Below are positions 1 through 6,645 of a stretch of 16,311 nucleotides of DNA, piece after piece. Position 1 is the stretch's first letter, and every line of letters starts with the position of its first letter. The position numbers and the translations under genes are program-made. The stretch comes from an uncultured Erysipelotrichaceae bacterium. GTDB lineage: Bacteria; Bacillota_I; Bacilli_A; Erysipelotrichales; Coprobacillaceae. Below the pieces are notes generated by a model. That model saw nothing but the letters and a program-made list of their open reading frames with translations. It did no database searches and was not told the DNA's origin. The DNA lies in contig URQL01000018.1 in assembly GCA_900550005.1 (NCBI GenBank), positions 1-16,311 on the forward strand, written 5' to 3'.

Positions 1-2305
1 CATTTCCTGTTGGTTTACCATCAGTAAATAAGACAACATATTTAGGCGTATTAGATTGACTATTTGAAAGTTCACTTTGAGCTAATTTTAATCCTGCATC
101 TGGAGTAGTTCCACCTTTTGCATATAAAGAGTTAATTGCATTTTTCAAAGTTACATTATTATCACCTACAGATTGTAATGAAGCATCTAAAGTCGCTAAT
201 TTAACCTCTTGATAATTACTTGCAAATGATGCTACCCCAATTCGACTATTTGGTGATTGACTTGCAATTGAATCAATAAATCCGTTTGCAGCTATCTTTA
301 AATCGTTCATAAATGATCCATTCTTAGCACTTGTAGATTTCTTTTCATAAATCATAATTTCAGAATTAGAATCAAGTTTAGTTTGAGAATATCCATTTTG
401 AATGTACCAATACTCATCATCATACCAAGACCATGAATTATGATATTTAACTTCTTTATATTCTCCATCAATTACGCAATAATATGTTTTATTTGTTGAT
501 AATTTTACATCTTTAAATATTCCTTTTTCTACATAAGTTGACCCTGTTGGATCTGCCATTGAACCAGAACGGTCAAGTACAAGCATCATATCAGCTTCTA
601 ATACTGTTGTAGAAGTTGAAGTGGATTCAGCTTTGCTTGCTGCATCTAAAGTAATTTGATATGTTCTATCTTCCCAGTTAACTAATTTAACTGATTTATT
701 ATAATCTAAAATATTTTTAAGATTTGATTCATTACTAATTGTTTTATTTGTAATTTCTGTAGTTCCATCACTTTCATAAAGTCTTGCTACAGCTTGATCA
801 TTTTCTACAGTTACAATAACTTTATAAGTTTTATCAGATTTCACAAATCCTGTTGGAGCAACGGTTTCAACTAATGTATAAGTTCCAGCTACTAAATTAT
901 CAAAAGTAACTTTACCATTTGCATCAGATGTTGCTCTTCTAACATCTGTAGAGTTCGTATCACTTGTTAAAGTAAATTCTGCACCTTGTAATACTGAACT
1001 ATCAACACTTGATACTTTATTAATTTCAATAGAAGTTTTAGGAGTATTACTTACATCAATAAATGTTGCATTAGGAAGAGTAAATTTCATATAACAATTA
1101 GAAACATTTCCTCCACGTTCCATATATAAAACTGTTAATCTATGACTTTTATTAACATCTAGATTTAATGAGGTCATTGCAGCTTTCACATCAACTGTTT
1201 TTGTAATTGCATTATGAATACCACCCAAATCAAGAATAACATTGCCATCTAATAACACCCATAAATCATCATCACCACTGAAAGTGTAATTTAAGTTTCC
1301 TGAATAATCACCTACAGTAAATTCAACATCATAACGCATACCAAAATAATAATTATTTCCTTCACCATTTTTATTCCATCCATAATCAGCTGTATTAGAT
1401 GCAGCCTTATTTAATGGATAAAAATTAGAGGAATTACCTTCTGATAAATCATTTTCTAATGTTTTTTCACTTTTTTCATTTAAAACATTGACAAGTTCAA
1501 ATGTATCTCCCGTTTGTTTTAGTTGTAATTTATAATTATCTATATTTGTTTTTCCTGCGCGAATTACAGAAGAATCTGTGAAAACACCTGGATCATTCAC
1601 ATAAAATTCAACATTTTTATAATCTTTACTCAATCCTTTAAGAATATGAGGTGTTCCTTGAGTAGATGGACATATTTGAGCATCACTATGCCAACTTGTA
1701 TCCCACCCGTTAACATAAAGACCATCTGTCGTCTTTGCCATTGATTTTTGAGATGCATAAGTTTGAACATCCCCATTTCCAACATTAAAGTTACCAACTG
1801 TAAAATTATTAGAAGTATCTTTTACTTCATTACCATTAGCATCACGATAGTTGCCAATATAATTGATACTCTTTGTTTTGTTTTCTTCAGTTTCTTCTTT
1901 ACCTGGTCTTACAACATAGTCATAAAAACTAACAGCACGATTAACAGTTTGAGTCACTGCTGTATAATAAACTGTTACCGAAGATGTAGATGTTAGATTA
2001 ATATGATTTACATTATCTACTCGTTTGCTATCGACATAGACACTAGCTACATCATAATTTACAGCTTTTTTATAATTATTAATCGTAGAATATGCAGGGA
2101 CTTCTTTAACATCATCTGCATATAATGAAGTTGTTTGATTTAACATATGTTTGATCGTTACTGTGATTGGGTTACCAGAAGTATTTTCAATCACATAACC
2201 ATCTTCTTGAGCTATTGTTTTATCTGTATTGGTAATTGTGATCATTCCAAATACCATAACTAATGATAAAACAATTCCTAATATCTTTTTGATCTTTGTC
2301 TTCAT
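1..2305 (-). CDS. Large secreted vWA/fibro-slime/SpaA-domain adhesin (3' end outside window)
   Basis: The frame is open from the ATG at 2305 to the left edge, giving 768 codons with no stop, so the C-terminus and any wall anchor are missing. A GGAGG site precedes the start. Residues 1-35 form a signal peptide (KTKIKK, hydrophobic core, cut near A-Q-E). Residues about 300-400 look like a fibro-slime/PA14-type domain, with a GDDDLWVLLDG core and DLGGIHN. Residues about 420-505 form a SpaA/Cna-B-like beta domain (GAEFTL, GTYTLVETVAPTGF). From about residue 570 there is a von Willebrand A domain: MIDAS motif DRSGSM at 578-583, GGTTPDAG near 730 and LFTDGKP near the cut end. Such proteins are usually pilus-tip or wall-attached adhesins of Gram-positive gut bacteria. 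The promoter carries the TGTGAC direct repeats shared with the sipW and TasA-like operons, which implies co-expression. Ligand and anchor are unknown. Confidence 0.93.
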   Translation of the reverse strand, partial: MKTKIKKILGIVLSLVMVFGMITITNTDKTIAQEDGYVIENTSGNPITVTIKHMLNQTTSLYADDVKEVPAYSTINNYKKAVNYDVASVYVDSKRVDNVNHINLTSTSSVTVYYTAVTQTVNRAVSFYDYVVRPGKEETEENKTKSINYIGNYRDANGNEVKDTSNNFTVGNFNVGNGDVQTYASQKSMAKTTDGLYVNGWDTSWHSDAQICPSTQGTPHILKGLSKDYKNVEFYVNDPGVFTDSSVIRAGKTNIDNYKLQLKQTGDTFELVNVLNEKSEKTLENDLSEGNSSNFYPLNKAASNTADYGWNKNGEGNNYYFGMRYDVEFTVGDYSGNLNYTFSGDDDLWVLLDGNVILDLGGIHNAITKTVDVKAAMTSLNLDVNKSHRLTVLYMERGGNVSNCYMKFTLPNATFIDVSNTPKTSIEINKVSSVDSSVLQGAEFTLTSDTNSTDVRRATSDANGKVTFDNLVAGTYTLVETVAPTGFVKSDKTYKVIVTVENDQAVARLYESDGTTEITNKTISNESNLKNILDYNKSVKLVNWEDRTYQITLDAASKAESTSTSTTVLEADMMLVLDRSGSMADPTGSTYVEKGIFKDVKLSTNKTYYCVIDGEYKEVKYHNSWSWYDDEYWYIQNGYSQTKLDSNSEIMIYEKKSTSAKNGSFMNDLKIAANGFIDSIASQSPNSRIGVASFASNYQEVKLATLDASLQSVGDNNVTLKNAINSLYAKGGTTPDAGLKLAQSELSNSQSNTPKYVVLFTDGKPTGN

Positions 2306-2365
2306 AAAGTTACCTCCTATAAATTTATATCGATTAATAATAAGTATCCTATTTTTTCTACCTAT

Positions 2366-2398
2366 ACTATACCTTTGGTAAGTCACATACCGGTCACA
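2366..2398 (-). promoter_or_regulatory. Adhesin promoter with 11-bp-spaced TGTGAC direct repeats
   Basis: On the minus strand TGTGAC (2398-2393), five bases, TGTGAC (2387-2382), ten bases, then the -10 box TATAGT (2371-2366). The second repeat ends where a -35 box would begin, and no good -35 is present, so an activator is probably needed. Spacing is identical to the promoters at 2487 and 8075. The predicted leader is about 54 bases. Confidence 0.75.
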
Positions 2399-2458
2399 CT
2401 AATTAAAAAAATAAAAAATAAGATAATGAAACTATTTTTTTAAACGGTTAAATGATGG

Positions 2459-2464
2459 TATAAT
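2459..2464 (+). promoter_or_regulatory. Possible second promoter (extended -10) upstream of the sipW operon
   Basis: TATAAT is preceded by TGG, an extended -10 form (TGnTATAAT). Only a T-run occupies the -35 position. It lies about 30 bases upstream of the repeat-type promoter and could give constitutive low-level transcription through it. Supported only by sequence. Confidence 0.35.
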
Positions 2465-2486
2465 AGATATAGAAAGAAATGGTTTA

Positions 2487-2519
2487 TGTGACTTTAGCGT
2501 GACAAAAACAGATTATAAT
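2487..2519 (+). promoter_or_regulatory. sipW-operon promoter with 11-bp-spaced TGTGAC/CGTGAC repeats
   Basis: TGTGAC (2487-2492), five bases, CGTGAC (2498-2503), ten bases, then a perfect TATAAT (2514-2519). The predicted transcription start, near 2526, makes an ATG at 2533 unlikely and supports the start at 2554 for the first gene. Layout matches the promoters at 2398 and 8075. Confidence 0.78.
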
Positions 2520-2553
2520 TGACTTAGTTAAAATGGATCGGAGTGTGATTATT

Positions 2554-2733
2554 ATGAAAAATGATGCATTTGAAAATAAAACATTCATTGTTGAAATTAA
2601 AAACAACCAGCATAATACTTGGCAAGGAACCATCAAATGGATTGAAGAAAATAAGCAAGAATCTTTTCGCAGTGCATTAGAATTAATTCGCTTAATTGAC
2701 TCCACAGTAAAAAAAGAGGATAATCATTCATGA
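2554..2733 (+). CDS. Small QHxxWQG-motif protein (59 aa), first gene of the sipW operon
   Basis: A 59-residue, apparently cytoplasmic protein with no signal peptide or membrane segment. It carries QHNTWQG at residues 19-25, then KWIEENKQESFRSALELIRLID. A GGAG site (2540-2543) sits 10 bases before the ATG at 2554; an in-frame ATG at 2533 would lie almost at the predicted transcription start and lacks such a site. The QHxxWQG motif recurs near the C-terminus of the 144-residue protein encoded beside the BTAD regulator, so the two probably share a fold. From memory, similar small proteins occur next to BTAD regulators in other Firmicutes, but no function is established to my knowledge. Its stop overlaps the sipW start (ATGA), suggesting coupled translation. 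A regulatory or accessory role is inference. Confidence 0.8.
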   Translation: MKNDAFENKTFIVEIKNNQHNTWQGTIKWIEENKQESFRSALELIRLIDSTVKKEDNHS

Positions 2734-3224
2734 TGTCTAAATTATTAAATGCACTCGCTTCTCTCATTTTAATTCTTGTGATTCTCATCTCATTTGCTTT
2801 ATTTGCTCCTAGACTTCTAGGTTATAATATATATGGTGTACTTAGCGGAAGTATGCTTCCTACTTTAAAAGTGGGTAGTGTCATTTATGTTAAGCCTTGT
2901 GAGCCATCATCGATTGAAGTTGATGATATTATTACTTTTAAACTGGCAGCAGATAGTGATGTTGTCGCAACTCACCGTGTCATTGCCATTGATGATGAAT
3001 TTAATTTCACAACTAAAGGAGATAATAATAACGAAGCAGATGGTGCGCCTGTTTCTCCTTCAAGATTAATTGGGAAAGTTATTTTCACAATTCCTTTTCT
3101 TGGTTATTTCTCACAATTTATTCAAACAACATCTGGTCTTATTTTCTCAGTAATGATTTTAATTGTTATGATTATTTTGTGGACATTATCAGATTTATTA
3201 AAGAAAGACAAAAAGAACTCGTAA
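2730..3224 (+). CDS. sipW: Signal peptidase I, SipW/ER type
   Basis: A 164-residue membrane protease that would cut signal peptides on the outer face of the membrane. Residues about 8-30 are the first membrane segment. The box SGSMLPTL follows, with catalytic Ser41 before Met42. The general base is His82 in VVATHRV rather than the Lys of ordinary bacterial signal peptidases, which marks the SipW/ER-type class. KGDNN at 96-100 and Asp104 form the last conserved box, and residues about 133-155 are a second membrane segment. A GAGGA site lies 9 bases before the start, and the ATG overlaps the previous stop. SipW enzymes process camelysin/TasA-like proteins; a fitting substrate with a SipW-type signal is encoded at 7355-7993. 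Promoter sharing with that operon and with the adhesin supports a common export pathway. Confidence 0.93.
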   Translation: MMSKLLNALASLILILVILISFALFAPRLLGYNIYGVLSGSMLPTLKVGSVIYVKPCEPSSIEVDDIITFKLAADSDVVATHRVIAIDDEFNFTTKGDNNNEADGAPVSPSRLIGKVIFTIPFLGYFSQFIQTTSGLIFSVMILIVMIILWTLSDLLKKDKKNS

Positions 3225-3248
3225 AGTTATACCTTACGAGTTTTTATT
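3211..3248. terminator. Bidirectional terminator overlapping both convergent stop codons
   Basis: A perfect 9-bp stem (AACTCGTAA at 3216-3224, TTACGAGTT at 3234-3242) with a 9-base loop. T-rich tails occur on both strands. The sipW stop TAA (3222-3224) and the convergent gene's stop (3236-3234) are both inside the stem, so one palindrome ends both coding regions and both transcripts. Confidence 0.85.
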
Positions 3249-3668
3249 TGTCTCTTTTTCAATTTTGGCCAATAAATCCATAACATCATTATAACGAATA
3301 AGTAATTCATCTTGATCATTATACAATTCTCCTTGCCAAGAAGAATGTTGACGAGTCAATACAATCGCAGTAAAGGTAGATAATTTCCCTTTTTGACTAA
3401 AAAACCAACCCTGGTTTACCACATTATCTGGTTTATAATGATAAGTTTGTGGTTTTTGGTTATTTTGAAAACTTCTTCTATTTTGAAAAGATTGAGGAAA
3501 ACCATTATAATCAAATAATTTATCCATATCGACAATCATATTACCTAAATCTTCAAAAAGAATCTCTTTTTGATAAGTTGAATTATAAACTCTACCTGAT
3601 AGAATCCCTTCATGATTAGCATCGATACATATTCTTAACATATCTGGTGATAATACGGTTTGGTTCAT
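3234..3668 (-). CDS. QHxxWQG-motif protein encoded after the BTAD regulator (144 aa)
   Basis: I do not recognise a named family with certainty. The protein has no signal peptide or membrane segment. The N-terminal part (about 1-66) is a compact block, RICIDANHEGILSGRVYN then DLGNMIVDMDKLFDYNGFPQ and RRSF. A Gln/Asn-rich linker (about 60-85) follows, then a C-terminal part with TFTAIVLTRQHSSWQG (QHSSWQG at 107-113), matching the 59-residue protein at 2554-2733. The start at 3668 has a GGGGG site. The gene begins 12 bases after the BTAD gene, so it is very likely in the same operon and may modulate or sense for that regulator. That role is inferred from position only. Confidence 0.85.
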   Translation of the reverse strand: MNQTVLSPDMLRICIDANHEGILSGRVYNSTYQKEILFEDLGNMIVDMDKLFDYNGFPQSFQNRRSFQNNQKPQTYHYKPDNVVNQGWFFSQKGKLSTFTAIVLTRQHSSWQGELYNDQDELLIRYNDVMDLLAKIEKETNKNS

Positions 3669-3680
3669 AATGGTCCCCCT

Positions 3681-4898
3681 TTACATATATTTTTCATCCG
3701 AAATCACAAGTTCTTGTAAATTATATTGAACTTTAGTACGATTATTTTTTATACCTACATAATATTTGTTAAGTAATCTTTGCATCACTTTTGTAGCATC
3801 TTCAAATGTACAAGTAGGTAATAAAACGATATATTGACTACTACTATAGCGGGCAATAATGTCTCCTACTCTAAGTGATGATTCTAAGATTTCTTTCATA
3901 TTTTTCATAGATTTTATCACAACTTTTAGATAACTTTCACTATCCATATCTACTTGATTTGGTAGAATCGTAATTAAAGACAAGTACATTGAAATACCTA
4001 AACGTCCTGCCATTCTAGCTTGTAAACGATAGATTTCTTTGAATGTACCATATTCACAAAAGAAAGCTCCTTTTGCTTGTTGTTCATCTAAATCTTTTTG
4101 AATGGTAATTAAATCTAATTCTTGATTATTCCTAATTTTTTGTAATTCTTTATAAAGATCTTGAAGCTGTTGAGATGGTCTTGTTCCTAATGTTTCATAT
4201 AACATATGGGTTGTTGCTTTATAATGATCGATAGCGATTTGTTGCTTACCTTGACCAATTAAAGCTTTGATTAAAGAGTAGTGAATAAATTCTTCTAAAG
4301 CATCTAAATCAATCGCTTTTTTAGCGACAACTTCCATTTCTTCATACATTTGTTTATCATCAAGTAATTTTAAATATTCTTTAATTAAACTTAAAAATGT
4401 TGAATGGTAATATGTTGAAATAGGTAAAATCCAATGTTCACTACTATGTTTAGCCATATAAGTACCTTGATATAACTCTGCCAATTCTCGATAATAGATT
4501 AATAATGTTTCCTCATCATTTTGTTCTTCTTTGATCTTTCTAGCAAGTTCATCAAAGCATTCAGCATCTACATTCACTAAAACTGCATTATTCCAAGCAT
4601 AAGTCCCTCTGCCAGTTAAAATACACTGATCAATATTAAATGTCTTTTTTATGATTGTTCTTAGTCGATAAATTAAATTTTTTAATGCACCAATTGGATT
4701 ATCTATATCCTCATTTTGCCACAATATATCACTTAATTCTTGGGTTGAAATTGGGTGGTTGCGATGAGAAATAATATAAACAAATAGCTTAATTACTTTA
4801 TCAGAACGAATTGCTTCTTGCGTTAAAGTTAAATCATTGTACTGAAGCTTAAATTTACCAAACAATGTTACTTGCATTGTATCATTATTACTTACCAT
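3681..4898 (-). CDS. BTAD/SARP-type transcriptional activator with degenerate GGDEF-like domain
   Basis: A 405-residue DNA-binding regulator. Residues about 8-105 look like an OmpR/SARP winged helix (VTLFGKFKL, then LSDILWQNED and ALKNLIYRLRTIIKK). Residues about 110-260 form an all-helical BTAD domain of TPR-like helices. The last about 130 residues resemble a GGDEF fold in which RYGGDEF is replaced by RYSSSQY (350-356), so cyclase activity is not expected. I place the start at the ATG at 4898, seven bases after GGGGGGA; an in-frame ATG at 4913 would put that site inside the gene. SARP-family proteins bind direct repeats spaced 11 bp next to the -10 box, which is what three promoters in this window contain. 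It is the prime candidate for controlling the adhesin, sipW and TasA-like operons. Its own promoter lacks the repeats. Confidence 0.88.
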   Translation of the reverse strand: MVSNNDTMQVTLFGKFKLQYNDLTLTQEAIRSDKVIKLFVYIISHRNHPISTQELSDILWQNEDIDNPIGALKNLIYRLRTIIKKTFNIDQCILTGRGTYAWNNAVLVNVDAECFDELARKIKEEQNDEETLLIYYRELAELYQGTYMAKHSSEHWILPISTYYHSTFLSLIKEYLKLLDDKQMYEEMEVVAKKAIDLDALEEFIHYSLIKALIGQGKQQIAIDHYKATTHMLYETLGTRPSQQLQDLYKELQKIRNNQELDLITIQKDLDEQQAKGAFFCEYGTFKEIYRLQARMAGRLGISMYLSLITILPNQVDMDSESYLKVVIKSMKNMKEILESSLRVGDIIARYSSSQYIVLLPTCTFEDATKVMQRLLNKYYVGIKNNRTKVQYNLQELVISDEKYM

Positions 4899-4938
4899 AA
4901 TCGTTCCCCCCATTCATTATCCTATTTTTTCCATAACT

Positions 4939-4944
4939 ATTATA
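4939..4944 (-). promoter_or_regulatory. Probable -10 box of the BTAD regulator
   Basis: On the minus strand TATAAT (4944-4939), about 40 bases before the start at 4898. The -35 position (4967-4962) reads TAGAAA, a poor match, so the promoter may be weak or need a factor. No TGTGAC repeat is present, so autoregulation by the same box is not indicated. Confidence 0.5.
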
Positions 4945-4950
4945 CCTAAT

Positions 4951-4991
4951 GTCTATCTTATTTTCTAGGTTTTTAGTTAGCATAGATAGAC
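4951..4991. repeat. Inverted repeat GTCTATCT/AGATAGAC between tetR and the BTAD gene
   Basis: Perfect 8-bp arms at 4951-4958 and 4984-4991, separated by 25 bases. It starts just after the tetR stop and covers the -35 region of the BTAD promoter. It could be a split operator or a weak stem at the end of tetR; no T-run follows, so it is not a normal terminator. Confidence 0.45.
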
Positions 4992-4992
4992 T

Positions 4993-5589
4993 CTATTCGT
5001 CTTTATTGTTTTTCTTCATGTATTTTTCTCTTAATAAGAAAATACTTTCTTTCAATACTCCAATTTGTGATTTTAAGTAATATTCATCTTCAAACATGGT
5101 ATAGTGCACTGAAGCTCGTACAAATATGAAGATAAGCGGTGTAATGACTTGATAAGGAATACCTAATTTAGGTTCTAATCTTTTAGCGTATTGAGTATAT
5201 CGTTCATTCACCCCTTCAAAGAATTTTTTTCCTTCTTCAATATATTTAGGATGTGTGTAAACTTGATACATAAGTCGATATTTTTTCCCATGTTCCCTTG
5301 CTGTCCAATAAGGGACTTCTTCCAAAAATCGAATAATATCATCTGGATTTTGTGGTGATAATTGCATAAAACTATCTTCAACCTTCGCCATACAATAAGC
5401 TGTTGATTGAATAATTAAATCATCTAAACTATCAAAATAAGTATAAATACTTGCTTTAGATATACCACAATAATCAGCTAATGTTTTTAATCCTGTTCTT
5501 GCTAAACCTTTTTCTGCATAGCATTCATAGCATTTTTCCATAATTTCTTGTTTTTTTGCAAGATATAATTCTTTATTTTGTTTCCGCAT
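4993..5589 (-). CDS. TetR/AcrR-family transcriptional regulator
   Basis: A 198-residue protein with a typical TetR N-terminus: helices about 9-30, then a helix-turn-helix at about 33-52 (LKTLADYCGISKASIYTYF) followed by DDLI. The rest is a helical ligand-binding and dimer domain without a motif that reveals the ligand; it is rich in aromatic residues (YRLMYQVYTHPKYIEE, VHYTMFEDEYY). Length is normal for the family. An AAGGTG site precedes the start. The gene has its own -35/-10 promoter with an imperfect palindrome just downstream, so self-repression is likely. It reads towards the BTAD gene, with 94 bases between them. No transporter or enzyme target lies next to it, so its regulon cannot be named. 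Confidence 0.92.
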   Translation of the reverse strand: MRKQNKELYLAKKQEIMEKCYECYAEKGLARTGLKTLADYCGISKASIYTYFDSLDDLIIQSTAYCMAKVEDSFMQLSPQNPDDIIRFLEEVPYWTAREHGKKYRLMYQVYTHPKYIEEGKKFFEGVNERYTQYAKRLEPKLGIPYQVITPLIFIFVRASVHYTMFEDEYYLKSQIGVLKESIFLLREKYMKKNNKDE

Positions 5590-5609
5590 TCCATCACCTT
5601 CTATTAATT

Positions 5610-5656
5610 AACCGACCGTTCAGTTATATTGTAGTATATTTTTCGTCATTGTTCAA
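5610..5656 (-). promoter_or_regulatory. tetR promoter and likely TetR operator
   Basis: On the minus strand TTGAAC (5656-5651), exactly 17 bases, TACAAT (5633-5628), then the imperfect palindrome AACTGAACGGTCGGTT (5625-5610). Arms AACTGA and TCGGTT differ by one base from symmetry. GACCG/CGGTC cores of this kind are common in TetR operators. Its position over the start of transcription fits self-repression. Confidence 0.7.
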
Positions 5657-5703
5657 TACTTCTCTACTTAAAAAAAAACAAAAGGAGAATTTGATTATTT
5701 GAT

Positions 5704-5740
5704 CACAAAAAAAAGAAGATTGTATGCATTACAATCTCCC
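5704..5740 (-). terminator. Terminator of the surface-protein operon
   Basis: Read on the minus strand, AGATTGTA and TACAATCT form a perfect 8-bp stem around a 5-base loop (5737-5717), followed by TTC and eight T residues. It lies about 15-50 bases beyond the stop of the last surface-protein gene. Confidence 0.88.
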
Positions 5741-5754
5741 TAGTAAATCTTTAT

Positions 5755-6645
5755 TTATGATTTTCTATTTTTTAATACTTTATTGTAAAGATAACCATAA
5801 GCTAATAATAGAAGTAAGATACCACCTGAAATCACAGCTACATTGCTTACAGATGATGCATCTTTTTTCGCAAGTGGTGTTTCGTTATCATTAATTGTTT
5901 CTTCTTCATTTGTTTGATCTTCTTGATTATTTTGTTGTCCATTATCTAATGGCGTTTGGTTATCATCAATCGTTGTATCTCCTGAAGTTTGTCCACCTGC
6001 TTGAGTTGGATTAGAAGGATTTGAAGTCGTTGGTGTCGTTGCTGGTGTAGCCACTGTAGCTCCTGGAATCGTTGTAACTTGATCTACATAATTAATCACT
6101 TCTTCACTCACATATTCAGGTTGTAATTGATCTGTTGGAACAGTATAAACAAATTTAATTTCATTTTTATCTTTGGTAATCACAATTGATTTTGTTAAAG
6201 CATCTACTGGCCAACCATTAATTGTTTTTGCTCTTTCTTCAACATTATCTCCTTCATTTGCTAAAGCGATCTTAGGTGCAACAATATCTACATCATTTTG
6301 ATCAACATAACGAACACGATATTCTTGTCCTGAAACAATTGGCACATATTTTGCCACATAAGTTTCTTTTTGTGTTACTGTGCTTCCTGGTGCTGGTAAT
6401 TCTTTAGACCATCCAGCAAATACATACCCTTCATCTACTGTTAAAGTCGGTTCATCTGGAAAAGTCGATCCATATTCCTTTGTAACAACTAACTTATTTT
6501 CACCATATAAGCTTCCATGTGCACCAGCTCTAAAAATAATATCATATTGACTCGCTGCTGCTACTTTTGTAAACATCATAGGAACAATCAAAGTGATAAC
6601 TAACATCATGTTCAGGATTGCTTTTATAACTGATTTATTTTTCAT
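5755..6645 (-). CDS. Surface protein with InlB-type and MucBP-like domains and repeated TPL tail motif
   Basis: A 296-residue exported protein. Residues 1-31 form a signal peptide ending AAA. Residues about 35-101 match a Listeria-Bacteroides/InlB B-type repeat (EGYVFAGWS, TYVAKY). Residues about 107-168 resemble a MucBP-like beta domain (YRVRYVDQNDVDI, INGW, KFVYT). Residues about 195-250 are a Thr/Pro/Asn/Gln-rich, probably disordered stalk. The tail repeats one motif, TTIDDNQTPL (224-233) and ETINDNETPLA (249-259), then a membrane helix (about 267-286) and KNRKS. The layout is that of a wall-anchored protein, but no LPxTG is present. Its start overlaps the previous gene by 11 bases, and it is the last gene of the operon. 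A role as a surface or matrix component is likely; the partner is unknown. Confidence 0.85.
   Translation of the reverse strand: MKNKSVIKAILNMMLVITLIVPMMFTKVAAASQYDIIFRAGAHGSLYGENKLVVTKEYGSTFPDEPTLTVDEGYVFAGWSKELPAPGSTVTQKETYVAKYVPIVSGQEYRVRYVDQNDVDIVAPKIALANEGDNVEERAKTINGWPVDALTKSIVITKDKNEIKFVYTVPTDQLQPEYVSEEVINYVDQVTTIPGATVATPATTPTTSNPSNPTQAGGQTSGDTTIDDNQTPLDNGQQNNQEDQTNEEETINDNETPLAKKDASSVSNVAVISGGILLLLLAYGYLYNKVLKNRKS

Noticed and set aside
1748..1996. Plus-strand open frame of 82 codons
   Set aside because: Lies inside the adhesin gene on the other strand; the low-complexity Ile/Phe/Ser-rich product has no family signal, and the adhesin frame encodes clear domains.
2533..2553. Longer form of the 59-aa protein starting at 2533
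   Set aside because: That ATG is only about 7 bases from the predicted transcription start, while GGAG at 2540 fits the ATG at 2554.
2484..2705. Minus-strand open frame of 73 codons over the 59-aa gene
   Set aside because: It is antisense to the QHxxWQG protein and its promoter; no ribosome site or recognisable motif.
2878..3069. Plus-strand frame within sipW
   Set aside because: Out-of-frame shadow; the signal peptidase motifs are in the other frame.
4993..5589. TetR as the controller of the surface-protein operon
   Set aside because: The tetR palindrome AACTGAACGGTCGGTT does not recur at the three TGTGAC promoters, so there is no sequence link beyond adjacency.
5641..5700. A-rich stretch with AAAGGAGA resembling a leader-peptide start
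   Set aside because: The following TTG start meets a stop after two codons, and the stretch lies between tetR and the surface operon's terminator.
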